A stretch of 64,000 nt of DNA from Bombyx mori (taxonomy: Eukaryota; Arthropoda; Insecta; Lepidoptera; Bombycidae): assembly GCF_030269925.1 (NCBI RefSeq), contig NC_085107.1:8060001-8124000 (forward strand), read 5' to 3'. Position 1 is the first letter of the stretch, and the number at the start of each line of letters is the position of its first letter. The notes beneath the pieces are model-generated. The model was not told the origin of the DNA. It worked only from the letters and a program-made list of their open reading frames with translations, and ran no database searches. The translations under genes and the position numbers were made by a program. Positions 11,406 through 26,018 of the stretch are shown here, piece by piece.

Positions 11406-11898
11406 TCAACTGTTTATCATTGACGAGACATGGAATAAAACAGCTTCATCAAACTTAAAGTGTAAACAATTGTCATACCGATTTGGCCATAGAATAGTGA
11501 GAAACAGTAGGCAATGTTGAGTAACCGGAATTACGTCATCAGCAACAATGATCAATAAAAAAAGTAAAATGGTTGATTTAATTTTTAAATGACATTTTAA
11601 TATGTTTTCTTAATACTATAAATATATTACGCGAACAACTTTTTTTGCACTAGTAAAATTTTATTTTGACATTAAGTTTTAAACAAATTATAATTGTCAT
11701 ATCATCTCCGTGGACCATGTCATGGCTTTCCAGATTCTTCAGAATAAACAACAACAGATAAGATTCAAAGAAAACGTTCGGTGTTGTCATCGATAGTCTT
11801 TGACCTTCATGCGACAAACGGTCAGCTCGTGAGCTGAGTGCTTCTCGGTTTCATTCGCCATACACGTTCGGTGGTGATCAGTCACGACCACTGCAATC
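11406..11898 (+). promoter_or_regulatory. Idgf upstream region and 5' UTR
   Basis: Sequence between the LINE tail and the Idgf start codon. It must hold the proximal promoter unless a further 5' exon exists. No intron acceptor is obvious right before the ATG, so the last 100 bases are probably 5' UTR. I see no unambiguous TATA box. Confidence 0.35.
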
Positions 11899-14800
11899 AT
11901 GAAGCTATTTATCGCTCTAGTCGGGCTCTTGGCCCTCGCTAAGGCCCTACCTGCGGTAACCCACAGCAAAGTACTTTGTTACTACGACAGCAGGAGCTAT
12001 GTCAGAGAATGTGAGTACTCTTTTGCTATGCGCTTTCAAATACGCGAAATCCACTTTGCTTCTTAAATAGGTTTTTATTTTAGAATGTTTGAAGATGACG
12101 TCAGTAAGGCATTAACCCCTTCTCAAGCAAGTTATTGTTATTTTATTACCAGTTACGTACGTATAGCCAGATGACTTGCGATGACCGTGTTTTCAGATAT
12201 TTTGCAATCTCCACTGCATTTCAGATATATCGTTTTTTTTTACATGAATTGTTTGTGATTATTAAATGTCCCTATGCAATATGAGATAATTGAAAAATAA
12301 AATATGAAATAATATCACGGGGTTTAGCTTGCTTACTTCAGACAGCTAATGGAATCAAAGGCATTGAGACTTATTTTCCCCGGCTCGTTTCTTCGAAATT
12401 TATAGTCCTATGGCTACGGTAACCGCTTAAAGAGAACTCTAGCTCCACGAGCAATTATATTATATCATGTAAACTTATTTGGTTTTTGTTTTAACTATTT
12501 TTTAATATTATATGTTTGTTTTTTTGTACTGTTGGATTCTCAAATAAATAAATGAATAAAATATAACCTCTAATGTACGGAAGCAGCCTTTTCTGTATTC
12601 ACCACGAAAGTATTGGCCTTTAAAATAAAATAGGTAAGCTGCATCTGCTTTTTCCTCATTCATTTTGAATTTTCCTGTTAAGCTTAGACGTAATTGTTTA
12701 CCTTTACTGGCGTAAGTGGACAAGGGGCGTATTGATTGAAAGTTATTGGTGGTACATTACTTGCTAAATCATTAAGCCGTTGTCAAAATCCTTAGAAACC
12801 ACAACGGGAGCTATGTTCATATAAGATTCTAATTTCATTGGTATAGGAGTCTTGTAAACGAACAAAATGCATGATTTTTGGAGGCAAGAATCAGATGAAT
12901 AATGATAACAACCATTTATAACGTACAACACGCCTAACCATCAGGTTTTGTAAATGAAAGTCAACCAGTTAAACTATAGCAATTTAGCTGTTGCACCACC
13001 ATATGTATTTTGCCGAAAATAGAGCTTTAATTAGATAGTTTTAGTATCAATAATCTGTTATTTCTACAGTACTTCATTAGCATATAAATTTGAATCACTT
13101 GATGAAAAATAGGTTTGGTTATTGGATCGCATCGTTGTTAGTTTTTCATTTTTATTATGTAGGTTATTTTATCTGACAAAGATGATTCTCTGATCTTGAT
13201 TGAATAAAATATTATGACCATTTAGGTTAGATATGCAAGATTTCAATTTTGTCTAATAAAAATAGCTTATAATTTGCTAGACATCTATAACACATCTTTA
13301 TAAAATAGTGATCGCCTAATAATCGACTCGACCAAACAAACTCAGGCCTCAAAATTTAAAAGCATTTGATGTATTAGATTTACTTTATACAAAGAGTAGT
13401 TTTGCTATTGCCGATTAGAAAAAAAAAACGGAATGTAGAAAAAAGCAGTGAGGCTTGTTGTTGCTAGTAATAAATATAAAAAAAACGTTCGACGAATTTA
13501 GGAGAGAATAAGAAATTTATTTTTCTCTTTGTCTATCTACATCAAGATAAGTTGATATTAAAGTTCTTGTCTAGGTGTCGAGACATAGAAAGAAAAAAAC
13601 TAAAACTAGAATTCGTATAAAAAGTTGATCTGACCTTATGTTTCTCGATTTGATATTCGAAATACGAGTAAATAAACTGTTGTATTGAAACACTACAATT
13701 AAACAATCAATCTTTAAACTATATAAATAAATATACCAAAGAGCCGTATGTAGGATTCTAAATTATTTGATCATTGAAGACGGTGGCCAAATTTATCAGA
13801 AATTAATTCTAAGTAAATGTAAATTAAATAAAGTGGTCATACGGTTTGTGTAAACGAAATAATCATATGCTTAAACATACAATACACGCACAAACATAAT
13901 TCAAGCTTTGTTGCTAATCTTGATTGCGGAACTTTAATAGTTGAAATTCACTCAATTCAAATACCAAGCTAGTACATAATATGCACAATGCATTTCTTTT
14001 GCTATCGTTTTTCATAGTTGGAATTTTACGGAAATAATTTTATTATAAACTACTTCTGTATTCGAGATAACGTTAGTGAACAAATGTAAAATGACGTTCT
14101 TAGACTTGGAGAGTCCTTGACCTTGCTAGTTAAAGTCGTGAGGAAAACAAAACATACGTACCGTGGAATAAACGATAAATCACATGACTCTAAAATGTTC
14201 AGTGACTCAATTTCCTTCGGTAGGGATAAAATATACGCTGCGAGAATTTCTAAATCACTTTAAATTGAGATTTTATATAAAGCTGATTTCGTAGTCATAA
14301 AACGAGTTATAACAGGATAGTTTTTATTATGAACTACGGCTCAATTGCTTCCAATTGACATGACCTTAGGGACTGCAAAATATAAATCTGTGTTGAGATA
14401 AATTGACCTCTAGTGTGGTCTGGTCGGTTGTGTGATGAAATTATTCTTCAGTTGTTAATTGTTAAGTAGGTAATATTGAAAATAAATTCCCTTACCTGAC
14501 AATAAACAAAACGATGATGTTTAAATAATAATTCGACGTTATTGTTTTGATTAATCCACTTTCGTAATGTAATCCGTTAGATATTAGCCTTGCAAAGTTA
14601 AATAACGATCATTTAAGCAAACTTAAAAGTTTAGGTAAATTTTTTTGGTGGATCGTAAACTGGTGATGTAATTGTTACAGAGGTACAAAGAAGTCGTGGG
14701 CGGTAAACATTTGGAATTCGGTTCTGACATTTGATTGAGCTCTGATAATTCTAATCATTAAAAAAATAAAATTATTTTAGTTTTAGTAAGTTTGTAAAAG

Positions 14801-17800
14801 TGAAAGCTCAGAAATGAAACTAGAATAAACTCTATAGATCTGATATACATAGTCTGTAGGATACTCAATTATGTGGAAGCAATTAGCTTCTGTGATTTTA
14901 CAAAATAATTATATCTAGAATTTGCGCAATTTTAACAATGTTCATTTAGTTTTATTAACCTGAACGAGAAATGAAATCTTACAATTTAATCTTTAGGTCA
15001 ATTCAAAACTGCTCGGACGATTCATCGAACCATAAAGCATTCTCTCTAAATCAAACTTTTTTAATCTTTCATACTGGAAATACTACCAGGAACTCATTGA
15101 TTTCTAAAATTCACATGATACGATTAATTTAACGTAATATGCCGGAGAGGCCATTTAATTTTGAACTGACTAACATTTAATCTATAACCTTACCTATTCT
15201 TATCGTTCATTTAATAATAATTTTCGTAAGAAGAAGACTATTCTGGGTTGTTCGGTTTTATTAATGTTGAAACCAACGAATTATATATTTTTAAAAGTTT
15301 ACAACCTTTTCGATTATTTGGGAAGTTTTCATTTCCCCATCGGTCAAAAATGCTTGGTATTATAATACATAATAATATATCTGTTTAACACCCACCACGA
15401 GTTTTTATTTGGCAATCGACCTCATTAAATCGATTTACCCAATTAGTACGATAATATGCATGTAATTCTATCATGCGGGCGTTTAACAATAATCTGTAGT
15501 ACGTATTTACGATTATTTGACCCACGTGAAGAGGCATTGGCAGGCAATGGGTTGCCGGTCCCCCTGTCAATGTCGTCGCCCTATTAACGTCATGTGGGCT
15601 GAAGAACATCGGCTTTTGGTAGTCGCAATGGCTATTATTAAAAAACAGGATTATATTTATAGTATTTTATTTATAAAAGATAATATTCTACCCGGCAACT
15701 TTTCAGAATATTACTTTCTTCATTTTGTAAATTATCTTTCTCGTAGGTAAATTAGTGAGGTTAATGCCAATCGAGCTTTAAGCGGCTGCCGGTATGGCCG
15801 CTCATAAACAACACAAAAGATCGAAGTCCCAGCTGCTTAGTACAGCGGCTGTCACACTCTTTAAAACAAGCAAATAAGTGCTTCGTGGCAAATTGTCAGG
15901 ATGGTAGTATCTATTTGCAAGTCTCAAGGTACGCCCTAGTACAAAACTACAGTCACATCTTCTTCTTTTTTCCTATTACCCTCTGCTGGGTTGTAGGCTC
16001 GAATCAAACTTTCCCGTTTGCATCAGTCTTGGGCAATATGTTCTACCTCCTCCCACGTCGTGCCCAAGATGCCCAGTTCCTGCTCTACTGAGCGACACTA
16101 AGTTGTTCTAGGACGGCCTCTCTTCCTTTTGCTAGACACTTTCCAGGTTTGTGCTCTCTTGAATAGATGGGTATCGAGCTTTCTTAATATGTGATCTATC
16201 CAACGTCACTTCCACTTAACGACATCTCTCTCCATTGGTGTCTGCTTACAGTCACACAAATAGAAAAAATTGCCGCTTTGATTTTTATCACACAGTATTA
16301 TTCTTCCGTCGTTGAAGTATGGTACTGAAAATCTAAAATTCTCAGGCCACTGTTTTAAATATATACGTATCACAATTTTATCAAGAACATTTCAGTGTTT
16401 GAAATTATTTTCGGTTCGCACTAGCGATTATTTTTCTTTACCTACGTTTTTACCTGCATTTTCTGCACATTTCCGGTATTTTCATTTATCACGTAAATTT
16501 ATCACAAGCAAAATACCATTAGTACCATGATAGTCGCACAATTATCATTCTTTATTGAATTGTTGTCAATTCCTTTGAGTTTTGGATAGAACATATTATA
16601 TTGTCTGAATAGCTTAGAATTGTATATATTTTTTTTAATTTACTAGTTATTTGTTTCGATTCATAAACAACTTAATTGAATTATAAAATGAAAGACATTA
16701 ACACTGAGCCTATAAGAGATACAGATCTTCACGGTGATCAACTTGAGAACGTAGGTCGTACAAAGTAACATGACAACGCAGATTCTCAAATATATTGCAC
16801 AATATTGAAGGGGGGCAGTACATTTTTAAATTATTACATAGTAATACATTTTAACTAACCCTTTTACGCTGAATTATTTCGTCTGTTATAGATTTTATTT
16901 ATTTTATTTTACAGCGAGTAAATATAAAAATGCGTTTGTCTTCAGATAGACCATGAACGGCTCCATAGCCTGTAATTTTTGATGGCCTATATAAATAAAA
17001 ACAAATCAAGACTGGTTCACCTAACTAACGTTAAATAGTTACAATAATATTTTTTTTCATCATTTCACGATACTTAGCAACGGTTAATATATGATAACCT
17101 CTCAAGTCAATCTATCTACTCACAATAGTATCCGAGTACGGCTGTGATACATGAACAGAATGATTCAGAAACTGTAAGCGTTCCATTTTTCGCTATTTGG
17201 CGACGAAACGGTCGTATTAATGGCCCTCATTACAGTATATTTGAGTCGTCTATTATCAAAGGTGGCAATCTGTGCATTTGGACAAAAAAAAAATATTGAT
17301 ATATCAATACAGATTGATTTGAATATAATCGTCTCCTTCAAAGAATACGGTTCAAAACCTGCATTAAATAAAGGTTAATAGTTAACCTGTTATTTATCTA
17401 AGATGTCGTTCCGAAGAGTTTTGTGACTGCCGATGGAATACAAAGCCAATAATTCGTTTTTCTGATTTACCAATCATTGTCCAAAAGTCAGATTGCCGCC
17501 TTTGATAATAGTCAACTCATTTATAACAATTTCTTCATAATGGTTCCATTATTTCTCTTTTTGTTTTAGCCGATTATTCAAAGAGATCGCTAAATGAATG
17601 CCTAAACACTAAGGCCATATTGATGTTTTTGCGCAAATTAAATTTCTGGTTAAATAGTCGTGACCTTGTGCTCAAAATGTGACTGTCGAATATAAATCAC
17701 TGTCATCATTATGACATTAACCAAATAATAATGGCCTTTCGAAGCCTTTCTGAACATTGGATATGATCAAAATCGTCATACTTAGCAAATTAATACGTGA

Positions 17801-20800
17801 ATTTTTGAAATCGTTTAACCCAGGTGTATCACCACTATCCATTGATTCGAATTGTAAATTGTTGATAATTTCTGAAATTACTAAAAAAACGTACTTGTAT
17901 TTATTTTATGTACGAATTTTTTTATTATTTTTTTATTGTATAGATGTGTGGACGAGCTCACAGCCCACCTGGTGTTAAGTGGTTACTGGAACCCACAGAC
18001 ATCTACAACGTAAATGCGCCACACACCTTGAGATATAAGTTCTAAGGTGTCAGTATAGTTACAACGGCTGCCCCACCCTTCAAACCGAAACGCATTACTG
18101 CTTCACGGCAGAAATAGGCGGGGCGGTGGTACCTACCCGTGCGGACTCACAAGAGGTCCTACCACCAGTAATTACGCAAATTATAATTTTGCGGGTTTGA
18201 TTTTTATTACACGATGTTATTCCTTCACCGTGAAAGTCAATCGTGAACAATTGTCAAGTACGTATTTCATTAGAAAAATTGGTACCCGCCTGCGGGATTC
18301 GAACACCGTTGCATCGCTATATACGAATGCACCGGATGTCTTATCCTTTAGGCCACGACGAATTAAGCTAACTGTTAATTTGTATCGGTTCAATAATAAT
18401 ATTCAAATAGTATTTATTTAATGTAATTTATTTATTGTATATTAACGGCAATATACACAAACACATTACTAGCTTTGTACCATTCATTATTAGTTGAACG
18501 TACTTTGTAATACACACTTTCATAAACCGGATTTTGTATTTTTTTTCAATCATCATACGTTTACTTACGTAATATATTGCTCAACAACAATTGATAAGGC
18601 TTAATTGACATAGAACGGAGAGTAAAATATTGCTTGACCTCTGATATCGCAGTGTTAACGAGTGGCGAAAGATAATATAAGACAATGTGTTTCTAGAGTT
18701 TCTTGGAACAATGCGTAGGCGAGATAAATTTTATTTACCGATGTACGTTTTAATGTAAATCGTATTCAATCAATAAATACACAAACCACAATTTGACTTA
18801 TATAATTTTAGTACTTCATACATAATATTAAGAAGCTTATAGAATTTAAGAAAGTAGGTAGTTACGAAAATCGATTACATCATCACTGGGTCTTGTGTGT
18901 TATCAGCAAAATTTCACATTGAGTTTAGTGTTGAATTTATGAACTGATTATACACTTACATAAGCAGTTACTGAAGTTGTTTACATGGCTGGCTTGATTC
19001 AATCTTTTGTTGCTTTGCCATGTACCTACTTACTATTTTCTTACAGTGTTTTCATAAAAACGATTAAACACATTGATATCGTCATTTTGGAAACGCTTGC
19101 TGCATGTACGTTGTTGTTCTCTGCTATAGAATAAAAAAAAAAAAGTAACGCTTAATGAACGAAATATTTTCTTTCTAGAACTAAACTAAGTCGGACTATT
19201 TAATACGTTAATGCTAATAATGCGTTAATAATTGCAACCGTAGAACATCTTTTAAAAGCATGCTTTGATTAAACATTACAATATAAACATATAATATAAA
19301 AAAAAAGATGTAAACTTTAGCGCATTAGCAATCCTTTTAAAAACAAGGTAAAGTCGGTTAGTGAGTCATGTCTTTGTACTTCGTATTTTCAATTGAAGGC
19401 TATAATGGTAAGCATTCATTACACGAATAAGGAAGGAAAGAAATCGCTAACCGAACCGAAAAAAAAAATGTTAGGCCTTTAATATATCCTATTGATTTTA
19501 TAAGATTCAACTTTGAAATATTGCTTATGCATAATTTTAAAAGTACTCTATACTAAATAGCCTATATACCCTGTCCCGTATTGCTGTGAAGTAGGAATTC
19601 TTTCATCACAATATGAATAATACTATGTGCTTTGAGATAGGTGGTTGAAAACTTAGAGCAACTAAACTATAGTAGAGAATATAGTCATAGGCGAATATTT
19701 ATAACGTTGGGCAGCTTATCACTCCTCAAACTGGAACACACGAAAGCTTCGCGGCAGAAATAGGCATTACGGTGGCGTTTACTTAAATGATCTCAAAATA
19801 TAACTTCGTACGAGTAAGTAATAAAACTAATAATTCAAATCTGGTAGGTAAAACTACAATTTCTTTAATCTTTTATCATTATCGGTACGAAGTATTGGGT
19901 TTTTTGAAAAAAGAAAAAAAAAGTTTAAAAAAACTAAGAAAACAAGCATTTACAGAAAATCTAACTAAAAAAAAAAAAAATAATAAGTTTTAATTAAAAA
20001 TAGGTTAAGAAAAAATGATTTTATTGAAAAAAAGCGTGGGGTGAACAGATATGAGTAGAAGGGTAAGAAGGTTAGTGTAACAAACACTATTTTTAATTCA
20101 AATTTATTAAAATTTGTTTTCTATTTTTGATTTGGATTTTCTATAAAAGTATATTTTTTCAGTTTTTTTAAACTATTATTTATTTTTCACTTATTAGTTG
20201 AATTTAAATTTTTTAAATTTTTTTTTCAATATTTGATTTTCTTCGGTCCTTAATAAGTATACCAAATTTCGAGTTAATCCGACGTTTTGAAGGAGTCAAA
20301 ATCATGTTCAAAGATTCCCTTACATACTAACATACATACGTCTGAAACTAAGAAAAGCGTATTAAAAAAAAGGAATATTTTAAATTTAAAAAGATAAAAA
20401 GTAGATGATTCTCTGAAGTCGCGTTGGCAAAACGTTAACAATTCATACGGTTACGTCATTCAGTACGTACCGGCTGTTAAGTGGTTAATGTAAAGGAAAC
20501 AATTGAGCTTCGTTACTCAGAAAAACTGCCTACGCATGGATTACTGCGACTTCAAATATTTTGTAGGAAAATAAAACGGGAGTAAAAACAAAATTGATGT
20601 TGTAAACAAAAACAAAATGTGGATAAATAAGACAAAAGATCACAAAAGTGATCATTGAACCGTGATGAAAATATTACTTGCTGATAGAATCAAAGCTTAC
20701 TATTACTTGGTCAAATAATCGTTTGTGAATATTTCTGATGCGAGTAAATATCGCCAGTTGAATCTATAAAGGCATTAACGAAACGCAAATTGCGATATTT

Positions 20801-23800
20801 AACTGCGCTGGTAATTAGCTATTATTTCGATTGTATACTAGTACAAAATCAGATATTGTGGGAAAGAGTATGTGAGTTTTGCTCTACTACGAATTTCACT
20901 ATTTCCATAATCGATTTGCTGATTATTGCGAATAACTAAGTAATTTGAATTTAGCATATTTAAAATACATATATTGCAACAACATTGTAGATAGAAATAT
21001 AAAATAACTTTAATTCTATAATAATATTCATTGTCTTATATTTAACAGCAACATCTAGTTTCGCAAGACAATTTTAAGCAAAATTCTTAATTATATCATA
21101 ATATATTTCTGAGAATTATTGAACAAACTATTATTCTATTAAAAATACACACAAAACAAAACAAAAATATAAAAAAATTTTTCAACAGTAAATCACATTT
21201 AAAATTATCTGGCTATACAAGTTAGTTCTGGGTTAGTTCTTTTTAAAACACACATACGAAATGAAGTAAAATAGTGTTGTTACATTAAGGTTGCCGTCTA
21301 TTGACATTCTTCATTCACTTCTACTGTTTTCATTCTCAGATGTCCGCCACTATTCTATTGTAATTGAGACTTCGAGCTCATGTCTTAAAGTGGGCGGTGG
21401 TAAATTTTGATAACTATATCTGGGCTTGCGAAATGAAGTAAAATAGTGTTGTTAGATTATGTTAGGTTGTTATTATTATTTTATTTATTTATTTTTTATT
21501 GCTTAGGTATGTGGACGAGCTCACAGCCCACCTGGTGTTAAGTGGTTACTGGAACCCATAGACATCTACAACGAAAATGCGCCACCCACCTTGAGATATA
21601 AGTTCTAAGGTCTCAAGTATATTTACTAAGATTCTTCATTCACTTCTACTGCTTTCATTCTCAGATGTCCACTACTATTCTATTGTAATTTAGACTTCGA
21701 GCTCATGTCTTAAAGTGGGCGGTGGTAAATTTTGATAACTATATCTGGGCTTTTACTCGCTTATCTCCAGGTGGGCATTTAGATGAGCTCGTCTACTTAT
21801 TCTAAAACATACTCACTCTTTGAGGGTTAGTCTGTTTAATACTTTTACAATTTCGGAATTTAGTCGAAGGATGCATTTATCCAGCTCAAGCCCGCATGCT
21901 GCCGTTGGACCTCGATCCCGCTCTGTCGTTCTGCACCCACTTGCTGTACGGCTATGCCGGTATCCAGCCTGACACCTATAAGCTGGTGTCCTTAAACGAG
22001 AACCTGGACATAGACCGAACACACGACAACTACCGTGCGATCACCAGCTTGAAAGCCAAGTACCCTGGTCTCACTGTATTATTATCTGTTGGTGGCGACG
22101 CTGATACCGAAGAACCAGAAAAATATAACCTTCTGGTAAGTGAATGCGATTGATAAATGCTAGTTATTAAGAGTAGTAGAATTTTCTACAGAGATCTGTA
22201 AATATTTTTGTAAGTGTCCACGAAGTGTTTCTGTGCTCTAAAGATATTTAAAGAAAATGTTTATTACTCTTTAGTGTTTAATTTTACCTGAATCGACCAT
22301 CACGGTAAATTCAGTTAGTTGATTGAAATGGAACTGTTGGTGTTTTTAGATAAAAAAAAAACTTGTTCCATAGTTTATATCCCTGAATAGTATTTTTAAT
22401 AAAAAAAAAATGCAACTAGTTTATTTTATACAGGCGCTCGCAGTTTCTTGGCGCACATAAAAATGTGCAGGTGTAAATTTGTCACCAACAGAATAAGATT
22501 TCAATATTAGGGATAATTATTCGAACACCAAGTGAAAGTTGTCAGATGAGCACATTAAAAGCTTACGCGACTTATTGTGGACTTATTGAATAATTTTGAA
22601 TCAAAAGTTAACATTAAATTTATTTTTGTTTCGGTGAACTCCCTAATTATTTGTAATCGCTAACTAAAAAACTGGGCTTAACTAATTGAAACATGGACGG
22701 AGATACCTTATTTACAATCTGGGCAGGCTCATTTAGATCAAAAATTTACAACATAAATATGAAACTAAGTTTATTTGAAACTAGCGACCCGCCCTCGCTT
22801 CGCTTCGGAAACATTAAATTTTATAATTAATTGCTGAGTCTCGCGATGTTACCCGCGGTTATTGTCGTACCGCGAGTAACGCCGCGGGGCGAAGCTAGTC
22901 TAAAAAAAGTAGCCTAAGTTATTCCTTATATCATCAGCTACCTATCAGTGAAAGTCTCGTCAAAATCGGTCCAGCCGTTCCAGAGATTAGACGGAACAAA
23001 CAGACAGATAGACAGACAGACAGACTGACAAAAATTGTAAAAAATATTATTTTGGTGTATGTACCGTATATACATATATTCATATGCACGAAGTAAAACG
23101 GTTATTTAAATATTACAAACTGACACTCCAATTTTATTTATATGTATAGATAAAGAGTCATCGTGCATTTAAAAATGATATATAATCGAAATATTTCGTA
23201 TTTTTGTATATTGTATAGCTGGAATCGCAGCAAGCCCGTACTGCTTTCATTAATTCCGGAGTGCTGTTGGCTGAACAATATGGTTTCGATGGAATTGACC
23301 TCGCCTGGCAGTTCCCAAGAGTTAAGCCTAAGAAGATCCGCTCGACCTGGGGTAAGTTTCGAATCATGCATTGAAAATAATCTATTTCTGAGCAACAGCC
23401 AAAACGTTCATATTTATTTCGCGCTACCTCAGGTAGACATGGAAATAGACAGATATTATTATTATTTTTTAAATACGTATCGTTAACTCAAACATATTTT
23501 TAACTCACCCATCTGAGCAGATCTTGCTATTGAATATTTTGATTTATTTAGCATTTTTATAAGCTCTAAATCTATCTCTAATTCCAATTAAACGAAGAAG
23601 AAGGCTCTTTGTGATTTAAGATTTCTTTTTCATAATAAGGAACACCGTTTCTGGCGAGGGTCTCACCGTTTCGAGGTCTCTTTTCTTTACTAGAAATAAG
23701 AGACCTGCAGTTACAGTTTAGAAAGACTGACATTGGTGTATTGATGTGTGATAAGTTAATTTATTTTTTGACACTAAGACGTTCCTTATGATCTATTATT

Positions 23801-25982
23801 CTCATTGTGACCTTCGGGTTTCCGTGGTGTAGTGGTTATCACATCTGCCTGACACGCAGAAGGTCCTCGGTTCGATCCCGAGCGGAAACATTCACCTGCA
23901 ACGTTTCTTTTTGGTACATTCCTGTTATGTTTGAAATAAAAGTTAGTATACTACTCGCCGTCTTGCGTATCACTTGTACCCGTGCGCGCTAACACAACAT
24001 TGGCGACGAGGTACCCACATTAAAATAAAATAAAAAATGTCACGCAAACTTGGAAGACGTGAAGATGCAGATTTACACAGTGGCTCATCGCGAACGATAT
24101 TAACGTGCTGAAAAATACCGAAGGAGTCAGAGACGGCCCACATTGCTTAGCATATTCAGCGGATCTACCTACAAACGCGTAGCAGATCTCGTGTCGCCTA
24201 AAGAGGTTCAAGAAGTACCATACGAAGACATAGTTAGTGTCTTGGACAACCATTTCATTCCGAAATCAGTGGGTTTTGGCGAGCTTCATAAATTTTATGC
24301 CGCCACATAACTACTCCACAGTCACCATCACAATGGGCCGTGAGGTTACGAGGTCTCACTTCTCAATGTAACTTCAGCAATGTAGAAGAAGCATTAAGAG
24401 ATCGACTCATTATGAATATGCTGGCGGGCGTGGAAAAGGAAACAATCTACGTGCAGGAGCTGACCGGGATGACCTTCGCCAAGGTAATGGAGCTGACTGA
24501 GACCTTGCGCAACACCCGCTCGTCTGCTGCTGCTAGCGCTGCTACCGAGACTGTCATTGCAGAGCTGTACAAAATATGCAAGCGTTCTAGTGTACCTCAA
24601 AGTGCAAAAGTGAAGTGTTCCGTGTGTGGTTATTCGAATCATAAAGCCACGGAGTGTCGTTTTGCGATTTACATTTATAGGAAGTGCAACGAAAAAGGGA
24701 TTTTGTGCAGAATGGGCAAATGGGTAAATTATGTTGTAACCGAGAAGGATGACAATGACGACGGTAAATTTTAAAACATTCGGTCTTTGCGAGGTGAACC
24801 ATTAATCGAAGCCGTATGTGTCAATGGTATCTATATTACTAAACTAGATTTATCTATGGCATAGGTACTGACAGTTCTGTCTCGAAGAAGAATTCCAAAA
24901 ATTATAATAACTTGTATCAATACGCATAAATGGATCTTCGCGTATGCTCGTCTGGGGTTCGGGTAAGTTGGTGGGCCGTCAGTTTTCTGCGAGAGATGGA
25001 TACAGTGTTAGCGGGCTTGGACGGCACGCTGTGTTTATTGGTCAGTGTGCATATTACGGGTCGCAATGTCTCTGAATATCTTGAGAGACCACATCAGGTT
25101 CTAGAACGGTTGCAAGACGCAGATTTTGTTTTACAAAAGTCTAAATGTCAGTCGTTTCAAGATGAGATCAATTGATTCAAGATGAGCTTTTACTGATGGT
25201 AGGACTTCTTGTGAGTCCGCGGGGTTGAGTACCACCACCTGCCTATTTCTGCCGTGAAGCAGTAATGCGTTTGAAGGGTGGGGCAGCCACTTGTAACTAT
25301 ACTTGAGACCTTAGAACTTATATCTCAAGGTGGGGGGCGCATTTACGTTCTGGATGTCTATGGGCTCCAGTAACCACTTAACACCAGGTGGGCTGTGAGC
25401 TCGTCCAGCCATCTAAGCAATAAAAAAAAAATTTGGGGTCTACCATTAATAAAGAGGGGCTAATGAAATCACCCTATAAAGTTGACTAGGGTTGATTACA
25501 GACAATTTTACTAAATGTGTTATAGAATGTATTTTTTTTAGTTTTAATAGTACCTATACGTCTTGAACTGTTAAGAGAGGAAATGTTATGTTTGAAATAA
25601 AAGTTCCTACTGGTCGTCTTGCGTATCACTTATCCCTGTACGCGCTAACACAACAGTTTTTAAAGACTTTCGATATTTAAAACACTTCAACTAAGCTTTA
25701 ATACTATATTCGCATGTACAATCTCCACTGAATTTTGGAAAATGTTTTCGTTCGAGCTAATTTAAATAGTAATAAAAATATACATAATTATATTTAAGGA
25801 TCGCTTTGGCATGGAATTAAGAAGACATTCGGCACCACGCCAGTCGATGAGAAGGAATCTGAGCACCGTGAAGGTTTCACTGCCCTTGTTCGTGAATTGA
25901 AACAGGCCCTTATCCACAAGCCTAAGATGCAGCTCGGCGTGACTGTTTTGCCCAACGTTAATTCTACAAGTAAGTTATTCCT

Positions 25983-26018
<36 letters not shown>

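Larger units (their letters stand above)
23923..25655 (+). mobile_element. Defective mag-type Ty3/Gypsy retrotransposon
   Basis: Short LTRs (TGTTATG...ACAACA) lie at 23923-23999 (77 bp) and 25584-25655 (72 bp). A PBS-like TGGCGACGAGG directly follows the left LTR, and a purine tract AAGAGAGGAAA directly precedes the right one. The interior keeps a broken gag (24036-24774) with paired zinc-knuckle remnants (CSVCGYSNHKATEC, then CNEKG), a trace of protease (near 24800) and a piece of reverse transcriptase (24930-25170; HQVLERLQDADFVLQKSKC). Most of pol is deleted and stops are frequent. LTRs of about 77 bp are a known hallmark of the silkworm mag element. A SINE is nested near the 3' end. Confidence 0.85.

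Noticed and set aside
15885..16091. A + strand open frame in Idgf intron 1
   Set aside because: The reverse strand carries the RTE-type LINE remnant; the + frame is its antisense.
18270..18360. A reverse-strand tRNA gene
   Set aside because: The A and B boxes belong to the tRNA-derived head of a SINE and the cloverleaf is not intact.
21864..21884. Use of the upstream AG (21862-21863) as the Idgf exon 2 acceptor
   Set aside because: It stays in frame but would insert seven residues not found in IDGF proteins; the AG at 21883-21884 gives the expected junction.
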